Virus record (IMG/VR): IMGVR_UViG_3300036884_000437
Coordinates: 1-26,109 of that record
DNA from: a virus
Reading direction: 5' to 3' (one strand)
Length of the DNA stretch: 26,109 nt
Below are positions 6,775 through 12,883 of this stretch, piece after piece. Numbering within the stretch: position 1 is the stretch's first letter; each line of letters opens with the position of its first letter. Under the pieces are notes generated by a model. It saw only the letters and a list, made by a program, of their open reading frames with translations, searched no databases and was not told the DNA's origin. Made by a program: the position numbers and the translations under genes.

Positions 6775-6905
6775 TACATCGCCGATTTCTGAACGGCCTT
6801 GCCTTGTGCCGGATGCGCGCCGACTTTTTTTGCGTGCTTGGCCACTGCGCCAGCATGCTTCGCTTCTTTTGCAGCGTGCGGATTCGACTGTTTGGTAAAG
6901 GGCAT
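6774..6905 (-). CDS. Small Lys/Ala/His-rich basic peptide, 43 aa
   Basis: The ATG at 6905 has AAAGGAGATTCACC directly upstream, an excellent ribosome binding site, and 43 codons follow to a TAA that overlaps the next ATG (TAATG). The peptide reads MPFTKQSNPHAAKEAKHAGA and continues with AKHAKKVGAHPAQGKAVQKS. It is strongly basic, with repeated AKHA/AKK units, and has no cysteine, membrane segment or signal peptide. Composition suggests a DNA- or RNA-binding or histone-tail-like peptide, and it could be a small virion or DNA-condensing protein. This is inference from composition only. A candidate promoter lies about 60-85 bases upstream, and a terminator closes the unit after the next gene. 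Confidence 0.7.
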   Translation of the reverse strand: MPFTKQSNPHAAKEAKHAGAVAKHAKKVGAHPAQGKAVQKSAM

Positions 6906-6961
6906 GGTGAATCTCCTTTGGCGTTTAAACTAAAATACCGATATAATACTTTATGCCCTAA

Positions 6962-6989
6962 ATATTACATTGTGGGAGTTGAAAGTCAA
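6962..6989 (-). promoter_or_regulatory. Candidate sigma70 promoter
   Basis: On the minus strand TTGACT (6989-6984) is followed after 16 bp by TAATAT (6967-6962). The -35 shares TTGACTTTC with the near-consensus promoter at 8059. It would drive the 43-aa and 99-aa genes and lies just after the terminator at 7028-6994. Confidence 0.5.
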
Positions 6990-6993
6990 GGGG

Positions 6994-7028
6994 AAAATAA
7001 AAAGCCCTCGGTTTTATCCGAAGGCTTT
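6994..7028 (-). terminator. Rho-independent terminator
   Basis: The minus strand has an 11-bp stem, AAAGCCTTCGG with CCGAGGGCTTT (one T-G wobble), around ATAAAA, followed by TTTTTATTTT. It closes the transcript of the 196-aa gene after its repeat-filled 3' region. Confidence 0.88.
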
Positions 7029-7033
7029 AGGGT

Positions 7034-7315
7034 GCTTTGCCTTTGCGTTGCTCATCTGCGCTTGGCTTTGCCGTTGCTAAGCAATGCTTTGCTTTGCGTT
7101 GCCCTGCCGGGCCTTTGCTCCGCCGCGCAAGGCTCTGCCTTTGCTTTGCTTTGCTGCGCCGCGCAAGGCCGGGCTGCGCCTTTGCTTTGCGTCGCCGCAC
7201 CTGGCCTCGCCTTGCCTTTGCGTTGCTCTGCTTCGAGTCGCCGCGCCTTTGCCGTTGCTAAGCGTTGCTTGGCCCTGCCTTTGCCAGGCAAGGCCTTGCC
7301 GAGCAAAGCCCTCGC
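7034..7315. repeat. Degenerate 5-bp tandem repeat (NNNGC), about 280 bp
   Basis: The plus strand is an almost continuous run of pentamers ending in GC: TTTGC, GTTGC, CTTGC, CCTGC, TCTGC, CGCGC, AAGGC, with occasional one-base insertions (CTTTGC). On the minus strand, which is the transcribed one, this reads GCAAA, GCAAG, GCAAC. It begins 1 base after the stop codon of the 196-aa gene and ends just before the terminator, so it fills the 3' untranslated region. The period of 5 leaves several frames open on both strands, producing long false ORFs. Confidence 0.85.
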
Positions 7316-7316
7316 A

Positions 7317-7907
7317 CTAATCCAAAACCTTAAAAGTAAACCTGCCTTTCCCGGAATTGCGCCATTGACCAATCCCGCGCAGTTCTCCGTATTCGAGCCA
7401 TTCAGTAACGAGCTTCTCATACTTTTTGTCAAGTATTAAAATATCGAAAACAATCTTTGTGCCCGCCGGAATCTGCTCGCTGTTTGCCAAAGAGATTCTT
7501 TCGCCCTGCGCCGTCTGTCCGCGCAATGGCCGCTGACAATTTCCCATGACCGCGCCCTTTTCCAGAATGAGCGGTATCTGGCGAGGCTTCGGAAAAATAA
7601 GCCCGTCGATCACCTTTTTATAAGCTTTGAGTTCGCTGCTCTTTGTTCCGCCCGCCCGCGTCAGAGAACCGCAAGCATCTTTAAAAAATCCCTTGATCTG
7701 ATAATCCCAAAGAAACGGATTCCCGTCTTTGTCCTTTGGAAAAATCGTCATTGACTTTTCCTCCACCTCCTGCGCACCCATAACCGCGATTTCCTCTTTG
7801 CGCGTTGGTGCGTCCGGCGCATTCGCGGCGATAAACTCGGAATGAATTTCCGGGTTGTTAGGCTGCGTACCAAGCAGCGGCTCAATAAAGGTTAACTCCA
7901 CACGCAT
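7317..7907 (-). CDS. Conserved-looking phage protein of unknown function, 196 aa
   Basis: The ATG has CAGGGAGGTGTTTT upstream, a strong ribosome binding site. The protein begins MRVELTFIEPLLGTQPNNPE, with an unusually well-defined middle (GNPFLWDYQIKGFFKDACG) and a C-terminal glycine-rich motif, RGIGQWRNSGKGRFTF (about residues 176-191). The overall beta-alpha style with this late glycine loop recalls RAMP/ferredoxin-fold nucleic acid-binding proteins, but that is a speculative comparison. I believe similar proteins occur in phages and prophages without assigned function. The gene is an independent unit: near-consensus promoter, 117-nt pseudoknot leader, ORF, 5-bp repeat 3' region and terminator. 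This suggests separate timing or level of expression from the modification cassette upstream and the head genes downstream. Confidence 0.75.
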   Translation of the reverse strand: MRVELTFIEPLLGTQPNNPEIHSEFIAANAPDAPTRKEEIAVMGAQEVEEKSMTIFPKDKDGNPFLWDYQIKGFFKDACGSLTRAGGTKSSELKAYKKVIDGLIFPKPRQIPLILEKGAVMGNCQRPLRGQTAQGERISLANSEQIPAGTKIVFDILILDKKYEKLVTEWLEYGELRGIGQWRNSGKGRFTFKVLD

Positions 7908-7921
7908 AAAACACCTCCCTG

Positions 7922-8024
7922 AAAAAAACCGGCCCGGCGTTGTGCTGAACCTTGCGAGAAAAGCACACTTAGCACATGGTGACGTTCGGGCCGATATGTT
8001 GTTGTCTGTTAGTTTGCAAGGTTC
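7922..8024 (-). ncRNA. Pseudoknotted 5' leader, copy 3 (196-aa gene)
   Basis: In transcript direction, P1 is GAACCTTGC (8024-8016) with GCAAGGTTC (7955-7947), 9 perfect bp. P2 is CGGCCCG (7993-7987), inside the P1 loop, with CGGGCCG (7936-7930), 7 perfect bp. One G follows, then T7 (7928-7922), then a 13-nt CAGGGAGGTGTTT-type segment before the ATG. The loop before P2 is A-rich (AAACTAACAGACAACAACAT). The layout is the same as the leaders of the two HNH genes, although the stems have different sequences and this gene is not an endonuclease. Confidence 0.62.
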
Positions 8025-8030
8025 TGATTA

Positions 8031-8059
8031 ATTATATAAAATGCTTACCAGAAAGTCAA
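8031..8059 (-). promoter_or_regulatory. Near-consensus sigma70 promoter
   Basis: On the minus strand TTGACT (8059-8054), a 17-bp spacer, and TATAAT (8036-8031) differ from consensus at one base. The start point would be about 8024, the first base of the pseudoknot. The -35 overlaps the stop codon of the last glycosyltransferase gene. Confidence 0.85.
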
Positions 8060-8847
8060 GGCTTTATTTCCCTCAAATACGCCGTTGCTTGTGTCGTGTT
8101 TTGACATGCCAGTTCTAAAGTGTTGCCCCATTTTGATTTTAAAATATTCCAGTATTTCAGGCACATTTTATTTTTTTCGTCCATCCCATAAGACTGACTG
8201 CCGTGGTGATAAATATAAACGCTGTTTACAATAACAAGTTTGAGCCCGACTGATTTTACCCGCAGAGAATAATCGTCTTCGCTGCCGTAATGCGGGAAGG
8301 TGTTGACGTCCAACAGACCAACCTTGTTTAGGGCCGCGCGCTTTATGAAATAGGCAAAGCCATTGACCAGATCGACTTCTACTGGTTTCCGGCCGGCCAG
8401 CGGTGCAATAAGGTTTCTGCCGTACTGCCGGACTTTATGCAGGGGCACGCTGGGCATTCCAACGGACTGATAGGTCGCAGCATTGGACAGCACCCCGAGC
8501 ACGCCGATATCATCGTTACAGTTTCCATAGGTCGTTACCTCTGTCAGCCAATGCGGAGTAACAACAACAGTGTCGGAATTTAAAAGACAGACATATCCGC
8601 AGTCCAGACTTACTGCAATACCCATATTGCATGCCTGGCTGAATCCGGACGAGGCCTGATTGTGGATTAAAACATTTATTTTTTTTGAGTTAAAAAGCCA
8701 CTGACAAAAATCGGTTGTTTCTCTGTCTGATCCGTCGTTTACCACAACAATCTGATATTTTGATACAGTTATTTCCTTAATGGAATTTATGCAGGTTTGC
8801 AATAATTGCCATTGATTACGAACTGGAATAATGATCGAAACTTTCAC
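8056..8847 (-). CDS. Family 2 glycosyltransferase
   Basis: This 263-aa protein is a GT-A fold transferase. Its N-terminus (MKVSIIIPVRNQWQLLQTCI) is the classic GT2 opening. VVVNDGSD near residue 38 is the nucleotide-binding motif, LLNSDTVV near residue 92 is the DxD-equivalent metal and sugar nucleotide site, and HYGSEDDYSLRVKSVG near residue 190 holds the acidic catalytic pair (ED). Members move a sugar from a nucleotide donor to an acceptor such as a growing glycan. The gene ends the modification cassette and directly follows the CgeB-like glycosyltransferase. There is no membrane segment, so it acts in the cytoplasm. The sugar and acceptor cannot be read from the sequence. Confidence 0.9.
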   Translation of the reverse strand: MKVSIIIPVRNQWQLLQTCINSIKEITVSKYQIVVVNDGSDRETTDFCQWLFNSKKINVLIHNQASSGFSQACNMGIAVSLDCGYVCLLNSDTVVVTPHWLTEVTTYGNCNDDIGVLGVLSNAATYQSVGMPSVPLHKVRQYGRNLIAPLAGRKPVEVDLVNGFAYFIKRAALNKVGLLDVNTFPHYGSEDDYSLRVKSVGLKLVIVNSVYIYHHGSQSYGMDEKNKMCLKYWNILKSKWGNTLELACQNTTQATAYLREIKP

Positions 8848-9864
8848 TTAAAGCCATCCGCTGAATGTTGGCGTTTCAGTTTCAACTGTTGCAATTAAAT
8901 CTCTCAGGCGGTGTTCGGTTAAATGCTTTTCAAATATTAACGCGCGCGCGTTCGCGGCAATCTGTTTTCTCAGATCGTCGTGCGCCAGATAAAACAATAT
9001 TTTCTCCCGCCCCTCTTCAAAGGTTGAAAAAACGTCAATGTGTTTTTTAATTCCAAAGATATTTTCAATGCCCGCGGATTTATAGCACAGATAAAAAGCG
9101 CCGTAACCCATGGTAATAAAAGGGCGGTTGGAAAAATAGCAGAACGTGTCATCGACCTGCTTTGTGTGTATCCCCAGAAATATCTTGCCACTGCCGTACA
9201 TTCGGGCCAGACCAACGGTCTGGTTTTGCCACAAGCGTTTATTGTATTCGACCGGGTAATTCTTTTCGGAAACGTCGCTCATGTCCGGGAACATTCGCAG
9301 CGGGCAGTTTTGAGCGAATAAATATTGTACAAATTTCTTTCTGTCATCGTAATATTTTTCCGATACAAAAGGCGCGCACTGTCCGACAAAGGCGACCTCT
9401 GATTTGAACGCTTCGTCGAATACCGGCGAATCAAAATCATTGGCAAACTCATTCGGCAGAAAAGAAACCGTGATATCCAGATCGGTTTTATATCCTTGCA
9501 CATGACCGAAGCTGGTGACGAATAAATAATCTACGATAGAATTTTTTCTGTAATAGCTGCCCCAGCGGTCTTTCAGACTGGCCCAGTCGCAATGCCAGAA
9601 TATTACTCGCGCACCGTTTTTGTGTTCTGCCAGTACGTCGAAAATTTCTATCGGGTCATTTCTGTAAATAAAAATCGAATCCGGCCTGAAATCTATCAGG
9701 TCGTTTATTAGGTTCTGCCTGAAATTCTGCTGATCGGATTTTAGATATTTGACCTCAGTGGCGTTTTCCGCGCTCCATTTTGTAAAAAATCTATACCTGC
9801 TGCCATACTCCATGATGTCTTCATGGTCAGGAATGCCGATAACGTATAACCGTTTTATTTTCAT
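8848..9864 (-). CDS. CgeB-like glycosyltransferase (GT-B)
   Basis: I place the start at the ATG at 9864 (MKIKRLYVIGIPDHED), which has AAGGGA 6 bases upstream. An upstream in-frame ATG would overlap the methyltransferase gene by 70 bases. The 338-aa protein looks like a two-domain GT-B enzyme. The N-terminal half has a Rossmann-type region with FIYRNDP and IFWHCDWASL. The C-terminal half contains GLARMYGSGKIFLGIH, then FSNRPFITMGYGAFYLC and LRKQIAANARALIFEKHL. The motif RPFITMGYGAFYL followed by an Arg-rich helix near the C-terminus is characteristic of the CgeB/DUF3880-type family (Glyco_trans_1_2), common in O-antigen and flagellin glycosylation loci. The donor is unknown. It is the sixth gene of the cassette. 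Confidence 0.78.
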   Translation of the reverse strand: MKIKRLYVIGIPDHEDIMEYGSRYRFFTKWSAENATEVKYLKSDQQNFRQNLINDLIDFRPDSIFIYRNDPIEIFDVLAEHKNGARVIFWHCDWASLKDRWGSYYRKNSIVDYLFVTSFGHVQGYKTDLDITVSFLPNEFANDFDSPVFDEAFKSEVAFVGQCAPFVSEKYYDDRKKFVQYLFAQNCPLRMFPDMSDVSEKNYPVEYNKRLWQNQTVGLARMYGSGKIFLGIHTKQVDDTFCYFSNRPFITMGYGAFYLCYKSAGIENIFGIKKHIDVFSTFEEGREKILFYLAHDDLRKQIAANARALIFEKHLTEHRLRDLIATVETETPTFSGWL

Positions 9865-9871
9865 AGTTCCC

Positions 9872-10432
9872 TTATCCAAAAATCTGGTATGGTGTTTTGT
9901 CCCCGGTAGAAAGTCCATTTTTCTCAGCAATAAAGCATTCAAGGTACCTGTTTAGCGCCGTTTCATGTGTGAGTTGTGACAACAAAATATCATATTTATT
10001 TGCCTTGTAGAATTTATCAAGCAGAATAGGCGAAAACATATAAAACCCATGATCGATATATCCGTTTGAGGCCACAAAATGCAGCACGCGGCCGCCTACC
10101 TTGAGCATTTTAAAAATGTTGTTGAAAGCGTTAGGCACGTTAAAGACGTGCTCCAAGGTCCCGCCGTCAACGATGCAGTCATAGGCTCCCAGGCACTCGG
10201 CAGGCGGATCTGGGTGGTTAAGATCAAAAACGATTTCAGCACCCTCATAAGCGGATATATCCATGCGCTTGACTGTATCGAAACCCAGCTTCTTAAAAAA
10301 GTCGATATCGTCGCCATGTCCCTCCGGACGTCCGGATATTGACTGTACTCCAAGTGTCAGAACAGATCCATGGAAAGGGCGCAATCCAATTTCCAAGTTT
10401 AAAATATCGATTACAAAAGATGCGATACCCAC
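9872..10432 (-). CDS. Class I SAM-dependent methyltransferase
   Basis: This 186-aa protein has a Rossmann methyltransferase layout. VLTLGVQSISG (residues about 25-35) stands where the SAM-binding motif I usually is. DISAYEGAEIVFDLNHP carries the acidic residue after strand 2, YDCIVDGGTLEHVFN is motif IV with the typical GTLEHV, and LKVGGRVLHFVASNGYIDHGF is the strand 5 region of motif VI. These are characteristic of the Methyltransf_11/23 type that acts on sugars or small molecules. Motif I is less glycine-rich than usual. It lies 3 bases after the TylF-like gene and 7 bases before the CgeB-like gene, so it is part of the same transcript. It may methylate a sugar intermediate, which is inference from neighbours. 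Confidence 0.8.
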   Translation of the reverse strand: MGIASFVIDILNLEIGLRPFHGSVLTLGVQSISGRPEGHGDDIDFFKKLGFDTVKRMDISAYEGAEIVFDLNHPDPPAECLGAYDCIVDGGTLEHVFNVPNAFNNIFKMLKVGGRVLHFVASNGYIDHGFYMFSPILLDKFYKANKYDILLSQLTHETALNRYLECFIAEKNGLSTGDKTPYQIFG

Positions 10433-10435
10433 ATG

Positions 10436-11200
10436 TCACTCCTTCACGACGTACGCGGCCGGCGCGTTGGTATTCTGAAAGGTCTGCAATCTGACTTCCG
10501 GCTTATTGGTAAAATACTCGTCCACGGCCGCAGTCTCGCCCGGCCAGTCGTGGATTCCGTACTCATCGAATATCATCACCCCACCACGCGATAACCGCGG
10601 CCAGAAGGCTTCTAGGGCGGCTATCGTTGGCAGATACAGGTCGCAATCGAAGTGAATTAGGCTAAACCTCACGCCAAGATTGTCTTTGACGAAATTAGGC
10701 GCTGTCGATTCAATATTGCCATTGACCAGTTCAATACGCGGCTTCCAGGGGATAAACCTATCAGAATCATATATTTCTATAGCTGCCTTGATCTCTTCGT
10801 AAAACTGAATAGGATTGAACCCGCCCGAAACCTTATTGGCAGCTTCAACCGGATCGCCGTCCTGCGGGCACATGGCCGTAAACCCTTCCCAGTTGTCGAA
10901 ACCATAGACCATCTTGGTCCGGTCGCCGATGCAATAGCATTCCAGCAGGTTCGCCCAGGTCATCAGGCCCAGGCCGCGGAAGACACCAAGCTCGGCTATA
11001 TCGCCGGGGATATTCAATGTCTTCTGAAATAATTCGACGTGCGCCAGAAACCGCTTTAGCATCTGGCGCCGGGCCAAGACAGGAAATAATTTAACGGCGT
11101 TTAAAGCGTCGATGTTATACATGGCACAATGCTCGGCAAGTTTCAATTCAACGTCGTTATCAATTCCGGTTTTCTTAAAACCGTCAAATATTGCACTCAT
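10436..11200 (-). CDS. TylF-like sugar O-methyltransferase
   Basis: This 254-aa protein matches the TylF/MycF macrocin O-methyltransferase family. IPGDIAELGVFRGLGLMTWA gives the SAM-binding glycine motif. YGFDNWEGF is the typical family motif after it. VRFSLIHFDCDLYLPT holds the metal-binding aspartates, and RGGVMIFDEYGIHDWPGE with AAVDEYF completes the site. Family members need magnesium and methylate hydroxyls of sugars, and relatives occur widely in O-antigen and glycan loci. It overlaps the SPASM radical SAM gene by 4 bases and precedes the second methyltransferase. The adjacent pair of methyltransferases suggests a sugar with two methyl groups or a capped glycan, as inference. Confidence 0.88.
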   Translation of the reverse strand: MSAIFDGFKKTGIDNDVELKLAEHCAMYNIDALNAVKLFPVLARRQMLKRFLAHVELFQKTLNIPGDIAELGVFRGLGLMTWANLLECYCIGDRTKMVYGFDNWEGFTAMCPQDGDPVEAANKVSGGFNPIQFYEEIKAAIEIYDSDRFIPWKPRIELVNGNIESTAPNFVKDNLGVRFSLIHFDCDLYLPTIAALEAFWPRLSRGGVMIFDEYGIHDWPGETAAVDEYFTNKPEVRLQTFQNTNAPAAYVVKE

Positions 11201-12201
11201 AATTTAAACTCCTTATAGGCATCCAGTGGTTTATCCTTGTCAATATTCGGGACAATGTATTTATCAATAAACTCTTTACTCTCTCCGCACAGACACGGCG
11301 AACTCGACCAGCCGAACCAGTCGCATTTAAGCAAATCTTCCCGCATCTGCTTACATGATTTATCCGCCACGTTCCCGAGAGTGAACTGCATAAAATTACA
11401 GGGGAGAAAATTACCATCTGCCGATATTGCCATAAACTCGGTACCTGCCGGGCAGTGGTCATAATGGCCGCTGTAAACGTCGCGGTTAATCATGCGTTGG
11501 CCGTTAGGCAGCATTGGCGATTCTAATTGCATTTTTTTTATGAAAGCCGAATCTTCCTTTGTCATCAGCATTTCAGTATTGCCGTCCCACTTACCCACCG
11601 GCTCCGCAATCTGCACATCAAATCGAATTTTAAGAATGTACGCGATATTGAACGCCGTTCTGAACCCATCAGAGTGCAAACTTTCATGGGTTACAACCGT
11701 TGATATTGAAGACAAAAGTCCGGCGTTAAGAGTATCTTTAATGGCCTGAATTGTTTTCTTAAATGAGCCGGGGCCGCGGTTTGCATCGTGCTCGGACTCA
11801 ATGCCACTGTCCAGACTGTAAGCAATTTTATCCACGCCATGCGCTTTCAAGGTGTCAATTTTTTCCCGGTCCATTTCCCAGCCGTTGGAAACCACATTGA
11901 TATAACTTTCTTCGGGATAGAGCGCGGCAATGATATTCAGAAGCCTTTGAAAGTCGCATATCGGTTCCCCGCCCTGCAGCACCCAATGAAATACGCCCAT
12001 GCCACGCAATTCGGTTATCGCACACCCCAAAGCATAAAGGCTAATCAGTGGCGAGTTTCTGAATGTCGAGGCGTAACAATGCGGGCATGCCATGTTACAT
12101 TTATTTGTGGTATCGATGGAAATCGTGCGCAGATTGCCGGGGATATATTCGGCCTGTTTTTTGTGAAGCAATGGCTTTTGATTATACACCGGTACTCCCA
12201 T
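11197..12201 (-). CDS. Radical SAM protein with SPASM-type C-terminus
   Basis: This 334-aa protein has the radical SAM cluster CNMACPHC (Cys 35, 39, 42) within SIDTTNKCNMACPHCYAST. GGEPICDF follows at the SAM-binding step, then the usual barrel strands (YINVVSNGWEM, IAYSLDSG). The C-terminal third is SPASM-like: HCPAGTEFMAISADGNFLPC, later NFMQFTLGNV, then a group of cysteines ending SSPCLCGESKEF. Such domains hold extra iron-sulfur clusters. The family includes peptide-modifying enzymes, anaerobic sulfatase-maturing enzymes and sugar-modifying dehydratases such as the aminoglycoside type. No precursor peptide gene is next to it. Within a glycosyltransferase and methyltransferase cassette, a role in sugar modification is more likely. 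It overlaps both neighbours (4 and 20 bases). Confidence 0.9.
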   Translation of the reverse strand: MGVPVYNQKPLLHKKQAEYIPGNLRTISIDTTNKCNMACPHCYASTFRNSPLISLYALGCAITELRGMGVFHWVLQGGEPICDFQRLLNIIAALYPEESYINVVSNGWEMDREKIDTLKAHGVDKIAYSLDSGIESEHDANRGPGSFKKTIQAIKDTLNAGLLSSISTVVTHESLHSDGFRTAFNIAYILKIRFDVQIAEPVGKWDGNTEMLMTKEDSAFIKKMQLESPMLPNGQRMINRDVYSGHYDHCPAGTEFMAISADGNFLPCNFMQFTLGNVADKSCKQMREDLLKCDWFGWSSSPCLCGESKEFIDKYIVPNIDKDKPLDAYKEFKL

Positions 12202-12883
12202 AATATTTTACAAATAGTTCACGGTTCTTACCGCCGATGTCGTGCTCCGGGCCCCGCGTGTGATCTATGTGCATGCTAATTAGATCGTCGTTGGTCACAG
12301 ATATTACCCCGGCGCGCTTCATGCACGCCTGGTGCGCGTTGTCCGTGTACGATATTCCATAGCACAAGCGTTCGTCAAACATCCCGGATTTAAGAAAGTT
12401 ATATTTACAAGTGCAAGCACAAAAGTTTATAAGCGCATTCCTATGGACACTATGCTGATACCAGCGGATATGATTAAAATTATCGTCCACGTCTTCACAA
12501 GCGCAGAAGACGTAGGTGTTTTCAAAATCGTAAGCGTCCAGTCCTGCCAGAATATCGTTTTTAAATACAATCTCAGGACAGGTGACAATCAGGTTCGCTT
12601 TAGTCGCCATGGCCGTCCCGATATTCGACATATACCCGGAGTTAAATTTTAATTCTGTGCAAACATAGTATTTCAGATCAAAGCCACGCCCCACGATTTC
12701 GGCAACAGCCTGTTCAATATCCGGCTTAGTATTTTTAGCATCAAATACGATTACTATTTCAAAGTCGCGCTTTTCATAACCGAATTTATTAAACGAGTCC
12801 AGCGTTTTCTGCATAGACAGAAAGCGGTTGTTGTTGTTGTAATACAACCACACTATACTGTAGCTTTGCTGTTTTATTTCCAT
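12182..12883 (-). CDS. GT2-like glycosyltransferase
   Basis: This 233-aa protein has a GT-A style start (YSIVWLYYNNNNRFLSMQKTL), followed by DFEIVIVFDAKNT where GT2 enzymes have the nucleotide-binding strand and Asp. KFNSGYMSNIGTAMATKANLI and VTCPEIVF occupy the position of the donor site and DxD equivalent. The FDERLCYGISYTDNAHQACMKRAG segment matches the catalytic acidic region, where other GT2 enzymes have an ED or DE before a helix. The canonical DxD is not clear, so the fold is better supported than the activity. It starts at the base where the GT-B gene ends (overlap of 1) and runs 20 bases into the radical SAM gene. Confidence 0.75.
   Translation of the reverse strand: MEIKQQSYSIVWLYYNNNNRFLSMQKTLDSFNKFGYEKRDFEIVIVFDAKNTKPDIEQAVAEIVGRGFDLKYYVCTELKFNSGYMSNIGTAMATKANLIVTCPEIVFKNDILAGLDAYDFENTYVFCACEDVDDNFNHIRWYQHSVHRNALINFCACTCKYNFLKSGMFDERLCYGISYTDNAHQACMKRAGVISVTNDDLISMHIDHTRGPEHDIGGKNRELFVKYYGSTGV

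Noticed and set aside
7034-7315. CRISPR array
   Set aside because: Units are 5 bp and continuous, without equal spacers or conserved 25-40 bp repeats, and no cas genes are present.
6735-7439. 234-aa plus-strand ORF rich in Leu, Ala and Cys, and 126-aa minus-strand ORF at 7052-7432 rich in Lys and Ala
   Set aside because: Both owe their length to the period-5 repeat, which keeps several frames open. The plus frame is antisense to real genes and lacks a ribosome binding site. The minus frame would overlap the end of the 196-aa gene.
7922-8024. Type III toxin-antitoxin (ToxI-like pseudoknot RNA)
   Set aside because: ToxI RNAs are tandem short pseudoknot repeats before a ToxN-type ribonuclease. 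Here there is a single, larger pseudoknot, and the protein does not look like ToxN.
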